Source: Paracoccaceae bacterium
GTDB taxonomy: Bacteria; Pseudomonadota; Alphaproteobacteria; Rhodobacterales; Rhodobacteraceae
DNA length: 5,067 nt
Reading direction: 5' to 3'
Assembly: GCA_024742655.1 (NCBI GenBank)
Contig: JANSYB010000232.1
Coordinates: 1 to 5,067 of the forward strand
Numbering within the stretch: the first letter of the stretch is position 1; each line of letters begins with the position of its first letter. The translations under genes and the position numbers were made by a program. The notes beneath the pieces were generated by a model. It was not told where the DNA came from, did not search any database, and saw nothing but the letters and a program-made list of their open reading frames with translations. Positions 1 to 5,067 of the stretch are shown one piece after another.

Positions 1-1
1 C

Positions 2-352
2 CACGGCATGACCGCCGAAGTGCTGGCGGGGCTGGGCAGCGCCAATCTGGGGCTTGGCCGCCTGGGCACCGCCGAAAAGCTTCTGCGCGAAGCGATCGAG
101 AAGGAAGAGAAGGCGCCCGAAGTGTGGAACAACCTCGGGGTTGTCCTGATGGAGAAGGGCGATCTGGCCGAAGCCGAGCAGGTTTTCAAACGCGCCTACG
201 CGCTCGACAATGGCGAAAGTGACTCAATTCGGGACAATTTGCGGTTAGTACTCGCAAATTCGGAAGTTTCGGATTATGCTGAGGTTCAAGAACAAGATTA
301 TAAATTGGTACGACGCGGGAGCAGCGACTTCGTAATCCGCTCGATACCATGA
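2..352 (+). CDS. TPR protein, TadD-like, 3' end only
   Basis: This is the C-terminal part of a tetratricopeptide-repeat protein. The frame is open to the left edge, and the first ATG (base 8) falls just where a TPR helix begins, so the true start is probably upstream. Numbering from that ATG, one repeat spans about residues 2-33. A very canonical one spans 36-69 (W40, L43, G44, G51, A56, F60, A63, L66-D67), and a half repeat follows to about 85. A non-TPR tail (about 86-114) is rich in charged residues and ends in a possible beta-forming stretch, YKLVRRGSSDFVI. TPR proteins of the TadD type help assemble the Tad/Flp pilus apparatus. That role is inferred here from the lipoprotein TPR gene and the prepilin peptidase that follow. 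The last 130 bases are much more A+T-rich than the surroundings. The TPR assignment is firm, but the TadD identity is only likely. Confidence 0.88.
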   Translation, partial: HGMTAEVLAGLGSANLGLGRLGTAEKLLREAIEKEEKAPEVWNNLGVVLMEKGDLAEAEQVFKRAYALDNGESDSIRDNLRLVLANSEVSDYAEVQEQDYKLVRRGSSDFVIRSIP

Positions 353-370
353 CGAGGCGAAGGCAGTAAA

Positions 371-374
371 AGGA
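371..374 (+). promoter_or_regulatory. Ribosome binding site of the TPR lipoprotein gene
   Basis: AGGA lies 7 bases before the ATG at 382, inside an A-rich stretch. It supports that ATG, which is also the one that gives a complete lipoprotein signal peptide. The site sits in the 29-base gap after the upstream TPR gene. Confidence 0.6.
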
Positions 375-381
375 CGCAAAA

Positions 382-1242
382 ATGCGCCATCCCATTTTCC
401 TGAGCATCTGCGCGGCAGGCGTATTTGCCGTGGCAGGCTGTGAGCAGAAACAGTCCTCCGAAGACGTGCAACGCGCGTTCCAGGACCTCAACGTGGTCGA
501 TGGAAGCGGGTTGAACGACGTGATGTTGACCGTGGCCGACCCGAACGAAGCGGTGACCTATTTCCAGCGCACCGTGCAGGAAAGCCCGGACCGGATCGAT
601 GTGCGACGGGGCCTTGCCCAATCGCTGATCAGGGCCAAGCGGCATACCGAGGCCGTATCGGCATGGAAAAGCGTGGTCGATCACAAGGACGCCACCGACG
701 ATGATCGCGTCGATTTTGCCGATGCCCTGATCCGCAACAGCGAATGGGATCGCGCCGACGAGGTGCTGGACGGCATCCCGCCGACCTTCGAGACATTCAA
801 GCGCTACCGGCTGGAGGCCATGATCGCCGACAGCAACCAGGAATGGAAAAAGGCCGACAGTTTCTATGAAACCGCCATCGGCCTGACCACCCGCCCGGCC
901 AGCGTGATGAACAACTGGGGATATTCCAAGCTGACGCGCGGAGATTTCGCCGCCGCAGAGCGTCTGTTCTCGGATGCGATCCGGCAGGACGACAAGCTGT
1001 TTACCGCCAAGAACAACCTCGTCCTGGCCCGCGGCGCCCAGAAGAAATACTCTCTGCCGGTGATGCAGACGACACAGGTGGAGCGAGCGCAACTGCTTTA
1101 CACGCTCGGACTTTCGGCGATCAAGCAAGGCGATACCAATATCGGCAAGGGCCTGTTGCGCGACGCGATCGAAACCCACCCGCAGCATTTCGAGGCGGCC
1201 GTGCGCAGCCTGCGCGCCCTTGAAAACAACGTCTCGAACTAA
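382..1242 (+). CDS. TPR-repeat lipoprotein of the tad locus
   Basis: This is a 286-residue exported protein. The N-terminus has basic R2-H3, a hydrophobic core (about residues 5-18) and a lipobox V17-A18-G19-C20, so it is predicted to be cleaved and lipidated at Cys20. Residue +2 is Glu rather than Asp, which by the E. coli rule favours the outer membrane. The mature part is mostly helical TPR-like repeats: roughly 54-69 (partial), 72-104, 107-135, 140-171, 174-206 (the clearest: N177-W179-G180, G187, A190-A191, F196, A199) and 234-268. The gene begins 29 bases after the first TPR gene and ends 17 bases before the prepilin peptidase, so all three are probably co-transcribed. Periplasmic TPR lipoproteins often act as scaffolds or pilotins for secretins. 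A similar job for the Tad secretin is an inference. The protein could equally be described as a second TadD-like paralogue. The lipoprotein and TPR calls are strong, but the exact partner is unknown. Confidence 0.9.
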   Translation: MRHPIFLSICAAGVFAVAGCEQKQSSEDVQRAFQDLNVVDGSGLNDVMLTVADPNEAVTYFQRTVQESPDRIDVRRGLAQSLIRAKRHTEAVSAWKSVVDHKDATDDDRVDFADALIRNSEWDRADEVLDGIPPTFETFKRYRLEAMIADSNQEWKKADSFYETAIGLTTRPASVMNNWGYSKLTRGDFAAAERLFSDAIRQDDKLFTAKNNLVLARGAQKKYSLPVMQTTQVERAQLLYTLGLSAIKQGDTNIGKGLLRDAIETHPQHFEAAVRSLRALENNVSN

Positions 1243-1259
1243 CGCCGGGAACCGCGCAG

Positions 1260-1766
1260 ATGCCGTTTGACATTACCAGCTGGGCGGCAGCCTGGTTTCT
1301 GCCCTTCGTTTTACCGGTCTGTGCCTGGGTCATCTGGAGTGACCTGCGCGCCATGCGCATTCCCAACACATCGGTCATGACGCTGACAGGGATTTACCTC
1401 GTTGTCGGGCTGATCGCGATGCCAAGCCTGTGGCCGGCCTATGTCATGGGATTGGCGGCCATCGTCATCGTGCTGATCTTCGGCATCATCGCCAATGCGG
1501 CGGGCCTGATGGGGGCCGGCGACTCCAAGTTCCTGGCCGCCGCGGCCCCGTTCATCCATCCTGGCGACGCGCGCATCCTGATGTTCATCTTCGCGGCCAA
1601 CCTGCTGGCCTGCTTCGTCACACATCGCATCGCGAAATACACCCCGCTGCGCCGCATGGCCCCCGACTGGGACAGCTGGGACAAAGGGCGCAAGTTTCCT
1701 ATGGGCTTTGCCCTGGGCAGCACGCTGGTGATGTACCTGGCCTTCGGGATCTTGTGGGGCCAGTAA
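1260..1766 (+). CDS. cpaA: A24 prepilin peptidase (CpaA/TadV type)
   Basis: This is an inner-membrane aspartic peptidase of 168 residues that would cleave the leader of Flp-type pilins and pseudopilins. Both catalytic aspartates of the A24 family are visible: D28 in the WSDLRAMRIPN segment after the first membrane helix, and D88 in the GxGD motif (GAGDSK). A late FPMGFALG segment (residues 146-153) matches the conserved C-terminal P-x-G-x-A region of small CpaA/TadV enzymes. Hydrophobic stretches lie at about 10-26, 37-54, 58-80, 104-121 and 148-166. The N-terminal methyltransferase and cysteine-cluster domain of the larger PilD/GspO enzymes is absent, which is normal for this short subfamily. 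The ATG at 1260 has GGGA 9 bases upstream and leaves a 17-base gap to the lipoprotein gene, consistent with operonic expression. The family call is secure. The symbol reflects the tad context and has not been checked against an orthologue. Confidence 0.93.
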   Translation: MPFDITSWAAAWFLPFVLPVCAWVIWSDLRAMRIPNTSVMTLTGIYLVVGLIAMPSLWPAYVMGLAAIVIVLIFGIIANAAGLMGAGDSKFLAAAAPFIHPGDARILMFIFAANLLACFVTHRIAKYTPLRRMAPDWDSWDKGRKFPMGFALGSTLVMYLAFGILWGQ

Positions 1767-1894
1767 ACGCGCCCTGCCCCAACGACGCCCGCACCGCACC
1801 ATAATTTCTGCATCTTTACGGGCGATACTGTCCCAAATCCGGCGTGAGTTGCGCCGACCAGACAGTCACATTGTACAGAACGGGCAGAAAAACG
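1767..1894 (+). other. Intergenic gap before the ATPase gene
   Basis: This 128-base stretch contains no gene I can support. It includes a locally A+T-rich patch around 1800-1817 (CATAAT at 1800-1805 resembles a -10 box but has no matching -35). It also holds a nested inverted repeat at 1827-1866. TTGCGC (1849-1854) and TGTACA (1872-1877) are 17 bases apart, but the second is a poor -10 match, so I do not call a promoter. The gap is long enough for the ATPase gene to have its own promoter or leader. Confidence 0.4.
1827..1866 (+). repeat. Nested inverted repeat upstream of the ATPase
   Basis: The outer arms ACTGTC (1827-1832) and GACAGT (1861-1866) are perfectly complementary. They enclose an inner 5-bp stem, CGGCG (1840-1844) with CGCCG (1852-1856), which has a 7-base loop. 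The structure ends 28 bases before the ATG at 1895. It could be a leader RNA hairpin or an operator, but arms this short can also arise by chance. Confidence 0.3.
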
Positions 1895-3205
1895 ATGAAC
1901 ATGCAAGTGACCCAGGGCGTTCAGCCGCCCCCGCCCCCGGTTGGCCTCGATGATATGCGCCTGCCGATCGTCATGATGCGCGATATCCTGCTCAAGACCA
2001 TGTATCGCAAGAATGTCGACATGGTCTCTGAGGTCTCTGAGGCCATCTGCCTGCCGCGCGCGGTAACACAGGAACTGGTGGATCTCGCGCGCGAACAAAA
2101 GCTGCTTGAGGCGACGGGGACGTTGCATGCCGGATCGGGCGGCGAAATGGGGTATCAGTTGACCGACGCGGGCAAGTCACGCGCCCTCGACGCGCTGTCG
2201 CAATCCGAATATTTCGGCGCCATGCCGGTACCGCTGGCCGTGTACCGCGAACAGATCAAACGCCAGTCGATCCGCAACATACAGATCACCCGGGACGAAC
2301 TGACCGGGGCCATGGGGCACCTCGTTCTGCCCGATGACCTGCTCGATCACCTCGGCCCGGCCGTGTCCGCGGGCCGTTCGATCCTGATGTATGGCCCGCC
2401 GGGTAACGGCAAATCCTCGATCTCGAACGGCATACGCGACGCCATGGGCGACAAGATCTACGTGCCCCGCGCCATCGAATACGCAGGCCAGGTGATTACC
2501 GTTTATGACCCGATCGTGCATTCCAAGGCCGAGGTCGAGGTGGATGATCCCAACTCCCTGCGGCGCAAACGGACATTCGATACCCGCTATGTGCGCTGTG
2601 AACGGCCCACGGTGATCACCGGGGGCGAACTCAGCCTCGATATGCTGGACCTGGTCTACAACCCAACGGCAAGAACCTACCAGGCGCCACTGCAGCTGAA
2701 ATCGACCGGTGGCATCTTCATCGTGGACGACCTTGGCCGCCAGGCCGAACCACCGCAAAGCCTGGTGAACCGCTGGATCGTGCCGCTTGAGGAAGCCAAG
2801 GATATTCTTGCCCTGCAATCGGGTGAGAAATTCGAGGTGCCGTTCGACACGCTGGTGATTTTCTCGACGAACTTCCACCCCAACGAGATCTTCGACCAGG
2901 CCGCGTTGCGCCGGATCTTCTTCAAGATCAAGATCGACGGCCCCAACCAGCAGGATTTCCTGAAAATCTTTGCCATGGTGGCCAAGAAGCGCAAGATGCC
3001 GCTGGACGAAGAGACATTGCTGCACCTGTTGAAGGTGAAATATCCCACGATCAACAACGTCTATGCGAACTATCAGCCGATCTTCCTGATCGACCAGATG
3101 ATCGCGATTTGCGAGTTCGAGGGAATTCCCTACCAGATGCGCCCGGATCTGCTCGACCGGGCGTGGGCCAACATGTTCGTCAAGGACGAAAAGATCGTGA
3201 AGTAG
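1895..3205 (+). CDS. Winged-helix AAA-type ATPase, function unknown
   Basis: This is a probably cytosolic 436-residue ATPase with no assigned role. After a proline run (residues 11-15), residues about 25-105 look like a winged-helix unit: helices through MVSEVSEAI and RAVTQELVDLAREQKLL, then GYQLTDAGKSRAL. The AAA core follows with Walker A GPPGNGKS (167-174, K173), Walker B IFIVDD (274-279), a sensor-1-like STN (324-326) and a paired arginine R339-R340 after AAL that could be an arginine finger. A helical C-terminal region (about 349-430) completes it. Walker B ends DD rather than the usual DE. About 105 residues separate the Walker lysine from the Walker B aspartates, longer than in typical AAA domains. 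I chose the ATG at 1895. A GTG at 1844 would add 17 residues of unremarkable sequence and has no ribosome site. A second ATG at 1901 is also possible. Its position after the tad genes suggests a link to pilus assembly or its control, which is inference only. Confidence 0.88.
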   Translation: MNMQVTQGVQPPPPPVGLDDMRLPIVMMRDILLKTMYRKNVDMVSEVSEAICLPRAVTQELVDLAREQKLLEATGTLHAGSGGEMGYQLTDAGKSRALDALSQSEYFGAMPVPLAVYREQIKRQSIRNIQITRDELTGAMGHLVLPDDLLDHLGPAVSAGRSILMYGPPGNGKSSISNGIRDAMGDKIYVPRAIEYAGQVITVYDPIVHSKAEVEVDDPNSLRRKRTFDTRYVRCERPTVITGGELSLDMLDLVYNPTARTYQAPLQLKSTGGIFIVDDLGRQAEPPQSLVNRWIVPLEEAKDILALQSGEKFEVPFDTLVIFSTNFHPNEIFDQAALRRIFFKIKIDGPNQQDFLKIFAMVAKKRKMPLDEETLLHLLKVKYPTINNVYANYQPIFLIDQMIAICEFEGIPYQMRPDLLDRAWANMFVKDEKIVK

Positions 3206-3268
3206 GGCACCTTGCCTGCAAGACACGCAGGATGCCTCGAACGGCCCGACCCGACCACTTTTCAACCC

Positions 3269-3299
3269 CCTGTGCCCCACCTGCAATAGTGGGGGCAGG
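3269..3299 (+). terminator. GC-rich hairpin, possible terminator without U-tract
   Basis: CCCCAC (3275-3280) pairs perfectly with GTGGGG (3289-3294) around an 8-base loop. Beyond a small internal loop, CCTG (3269-3272) pairs with CAGG (3296-3299). It lies 64 bases after the ATPase stop and before the next gene, a sensible place for termination. No run of T follows on either strand, so it is not a classical intrinsic terminator. Confidence 0.35.
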
Positions 3300-3331
3300 C
3301 AAACGGTGCTAACCTGCTTGCAAAAAAGAGC

Positions 3332-3335
3332 AGGA
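3332..3335 (+). promoter_or_regulatory. Ribosome binding site of the glycosyltransferase gene
   Basis: AGGA lies 4 bases before the ATG at 3340, a slightly short spacing. Most of it falls in the 3' arm (3330-3334) of a small inverted repeat whose 5' arm is 3313-3317, so folding could partly hide it. Confidence 0.5.
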
Positions 3336-3339
3336 CAGC

Positions 3340-4359
3340 ATGAAAAAACCCAGTTTGTTGACCTTCACGGTCATGAAGAACGAAGGTCCGTTCATCCTTG
3401 AATGGCTGGCCTATCAACGGCTTGTGGGCGTGGATCACATCGTGGTTCTGACCAATGATTGCGACGATGGCACCGACCTGATCCTTGACCGGCTGGATGC
3501 CATGGGACTGGTGCGGCACCTGCCCAATCCCTGCGCGCTTTTCGCGCCCGGCACGCCCGGGGCGACCAAACCGCATATCGTCGGGATCGGCTACGCGCGC
3601 CAGTTGCGCGAATGGCGCGAGGCCGATTACATCTTTCTGTCCGATGTCGATGAGTTCCCTCTGGTGCGGGTGGGCGATGGTTCTCTCAAGGCCTTGCTGG
3701 CAAAGACGGATTACCCGGATGTCATTTCCATGAACGAGATGCTGTTCGGCACCTCGGGTCAGGTTCACTACACGGATAGTCTGATCACGGAAACCTTCAC
3801 GCAGCGCAGCCTTCTCAATCCACTGGGCCGACAGAAAACGCGCCGCGGGCTGAAATCCATTACCCGCAACAAGCCCGGTGTTCTGAAAATCCGAAATCAC
3901 CGACCCACGGCGCCCGCGCATCTGGCGACCGATCTGCGGTGGCTCGACGGGTCTGGGCGCGATTTCCCGCTGGATTTGCGGCATGTGCACGAGAAAGGTA
4001 CCGATTGCCGCGACGCGACCGAGCTTGCGGTCATCAACCATTACACGCTGCGCTCGACCGAAAGTTTTCTCGTCAAGATGGCCCGCGGCGATGCCGTTGC
4101 CCCGGAACGCATCAACCTGCGGTATTTCCGCCAGCGCAACAGGAACGAAGAGCACGACACCACCATTCACGCGATGCTGCCGCGCCTGAAAGAAGAGATC
4201 GAACGCCTCAAGCGCGATCCGCATCTGGCGGACCTGCACGTCCAGAGCGTCGAGGCCCACAAGGCCAAGATCGCGGCGTTGCGCAATTCACCGGACTTTG
4301 CCGAGATCCTGAAGCGACTGAACATCGCGCCCGCGCCATCGACGCAACAGGCGGCTTGA
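3340..4359 (+). CDS. GT2-like glycosyltransferase
   Basis: This 339-residue soluble protein has no signal peptide or membrane segment. It looks like a GT-A fold glycosyltransferase of the group often annotated as 'glycosyl transferase family 2' (Glyco_tranf_2_4, related to GT92). The N-terminus LLTFTVMKNEGPFILEWLAY (6-25) is the typical first strand and helix with the N-E-x-x-x-x-x-E-W pattern, followed by the VDHIVVLTNDCDDGT strand. The metal/nucleotide-sugar motif is D102-V-D104-E-F (FLSDVDEF). A late NHYTLRSTESFLVK segment (233-246) is another family signature. A charged helical tail (about 280-325) follows. The product is probably a surface polysaccharide or a modified surface molecule. 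Donor and acceptor cannot be read from the sequence. Proximity to pilus genes does not prove pilin glycosylation, because a 134-base gap separates them. The helicase gene begins 31 bases downstream. Confidence 0.88.
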   Translation: MKKPSLLTFTVMKNEGPFILEWLAYQRLVGVDHIVVLTNDCDDGTDLILDRLDAMGLVRHLPNPCALFAPGTPGATKPHIVGIGYARQLREWREADYIFLSDVDEFPLVRVGDGSLKALLAKTDYPDVISMNEMLFGTSGQVHYTDSLITETFTQRSLLNPLGRQKTRRGLKSITRNKPGVLKIRNHRPTAPAHLATDLRWLDGSGRDFPLDLRHVHEKGTDCRDATELAVINHYTLRSTESFLVKMARGDAVAPERINLRYFRQRNRNEEHDTTIHAMLPRLKEEIERLKRDPHLADLHVQSVEAHKAKIAALRNSPDFAEILKRLNIAPAPSTQQAA

Positions 4360-4373
4360 TAATCTCCCGGGCT

Positions 4374-4398
4374 GGCGTCATGTCTGGCGCATGACGTC
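4374..4398 (+). promoter_or_regulatory. Inverted repeat covering the helicase start codon
   Basis: CGTCATG (4376-4382) and CATGACG (4390-4396) are perfect inverted repeats around a 7-base loop. They extend by a G-U pair and a G-C pair to 9 bp (4374-4398). The start codon at 4391-4393 lies in the 3' arm. It could be an RNA hairpin hiding the start, or a dyad-symmetric operator in DNA. No strong ribosome site precedes this ATG. Confidence 0.4.
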
Positions 4399-5067
4399 CC
4401 TGCCCTCTCGGTTCGAGCATTGGTTTTCTGCACGCGGCTGGTCCATTCACCCGCACCAGAGGGATATGCTCAAGCGCGCGAATGATCCCGCGCTTTTGCT
4501 GATCGCACCGACCGGTGGGGGCAAGACGCTGGCCGGGTTCCTGCCGACGCTGATCGACATCGACGAGCACGGGCATGAGGGGTTGCATACGCTCTATATC
4601 TCGCCACTCAAGGCCCTGGCGGCCGATATCCGGCGCAACCTGACCACCCCGATCGAGGAGATGGGCCTGCCCATCCGGGTCGAAGACCGGACCGGCGATA
4701 CGCCCTCCAGCCGCAAACGCCGGCAACGGGCCGACCCGCCGCATATCCTGCTGACCACCCCCGAAAGCCTGGCCCTGCTTACCTCCTACGAAGATGCGCC
4801 GCGCATCTTCAAAGGGTTGAAACGGGTGATCGTCGACGAAATCCACGCCCTGGCCGAAAGCAAACGGGGCGATCAGCTGTTTCTGGCGCTCGGCCGGTTG
4901 CAGTCGCTATGTCCCGACCTGCGCCGCGTCGGCCTTTCGGCCACGGTCGAGGATCCGGGCGCCATCGCCCGGCTGCTGGCGCGGCATCCCGATCCTTGCG
5001 AGGTGCTGGTCGCCGACCCCGGGCCGGACCCGGATATCGCCATGCTGGAAACGGATGAGGCGCCGCC
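4391..5067 (+). CDS. Ligase-associated DEXH helicase (Lhr-like), 5' part
   Basis: The first 225 codons of a superfamily 2 helicase run off the right edge. Full-length relatives have roughly 800 residues. Motifs in order are H20-P-H-Q23 (Q-motif position), Walker A APTGGGKT (39-46, K45), motif Ia SPLKAL (71-76), motif Ib TTPESL (122-127), motif II DEIH (149-152) and motif III SAT (183-185). The opening, a short RFEHWFSARGWSIHPHQ stretch, is typical of the 'ligase-associated DNA damage response DEXH box helicase' branch of Lhr proteins. These usually sit beside an ATP-dependent ligase, an exonuclease and the PdeM phosphoesterase in bacterial repair operons. Such partners would be expected downstream, outside this window. 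The ATG at 4391 is the only reasonable start: there is no in-frame ATG between the previous stop and it, and the HPHQ motif lies at the expected depth. It begins 31 bases after the glycosyltransferase and may be co-transcribed with it. Confidence 0.92.
   Translation, partial: MTSLPSRFEHWFSARGWSIHPHQRDMLKRANDPALLLIAPTGGGKTLAGFLPTLIDIDEHGHEGLHTLYISPLKALAADIRRNLTTPIEEMGLPIRVEDRTGDTPSSRKRRQRADPPHILLTTPESLALLTSYEDAPRIFKGLKRVIVDEIHALAESKRGDQLFLALGRLQSLCPDLRRVGLSATVEDPGAIARLLARHPDPCEVLVADPGPDPDIAMLETDEAP

Larger units (their letters stand above)
3206..3339 (+). other. Intergenic gap before the glycosyltransferase
   Basis: This 134-base stretch has no supportable gene. It holds three separate CCTGC...GCAGG inverted pairs: 3215-3219 with 3227-3231, 3280-3284 with 3295-3299, and 3313-3317 with 3330-3334. 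A GC-rich hairpin at 3269-3299 overlaps the second. I see no convincing promoter. The gap marks the likely boundary between the tad-side genes and the glycosyltransferase-helicase pair. Confidence 0.45.

Noticed and set aside
298..1188. Antisense frame of 296 codons opposite the TPR lipoprotein
   Set aside because: It has no domain or signal I recognise, and the + strand frame has a lipobox and TPR repeats. It also runs across a gene boundary.
1849..1877. Sigma-70-like promoter TTGCGC-N17-TGTACA
   Set aside because: The -10 element matches the consensus at only three of six positions, which is expected by chance in a 128-base gap.
1844..1894. GTG start that would extend the ATPase by 17 residues
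   Set aside because: There is no ribosome binding site before it, the added residues look unlike a domain, and the ATG at 1895 leads straight into the proline-rich start.
2177..4260. Long antisense open frames of 369 and 332 codons (2177-3286 and 3262-4260, minus strand)
   Set aside because: They lie opposite genes with clear family motifs, have low-complexity His/Val/Gln/Arg-rich translations and show no recognisable domain. They fit mirror frames in GC-rich coding DNA.
3939..4394. Overlapping + strand frame of 151 codons inside the glycosyltransferase
   Set aside because: It is an Arg/Ala-rich shadow frame of a gene with clear DVDEF and NHY signatures. Only its last four codons are of interest, as a possible short leader frame before the helicase.
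4411..4425. Possible alphaproteobacterial LexA box (GTTC-N7-GTTC) near the helicase start
   Set aside because: The second half reads GGTT rather than GTTC at the required spacing, and the site lies inside the coding region, so an SOS operator is not supported.

Overview
The window is about 60% G+C and densely coded, with all six recognisable genes on the + strand. Gene families, codon use and gene order suggest an alphaproteobacterium, most likely of the Rhodobacterales (Roseobacter-like) group. That assignment is inferred from family resemblance, since no 16S or other marker gene is present.

The left half (1-1766) looks like the distal end of a tad (tight adherence / Flp type IVc pilus) locus. 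It holds the 3' end of a TPR protein resembling TadD, a second TPR protein with a clear lipoprotein signal, and a short A24 prepilin peptidase of the CpaA/TadV type. The gaps between these three genes are 29 and 17 bases, so they probably form one transcript. The peptidase would process Flp pilin and pseudopilins in the inner membrane. The TPR proteins would support assembly or stability of the outer-membrane/periplasmic part of the machine. After a 128-base gap comes a 436-residue winged-helix plus AAA-type ATPase (1895-3205). It has intact nucleotide-binding motifs but no function I can assign. It is the least explained gene here and the best candidate for undescribed biology.

The right half is a different functional neighbourhood. 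A 134-base gap with several small inverted repeats precedes a soluble GT2-like glycosyltransferase (3340-4359). Thirty-one bases further on begins a DEXH helicase of the ligase-associated, Lhr-like DNA-repair type (4391 to the window end, truncated). Its start codon lies inside a 7-bp perfect inverted repeat. No tRNA, rRNA, insertion sequence, CRISPR array or attachment site was seen, and no convincing sigma-70 promoter or U-tract terminator was found in either larger gap.
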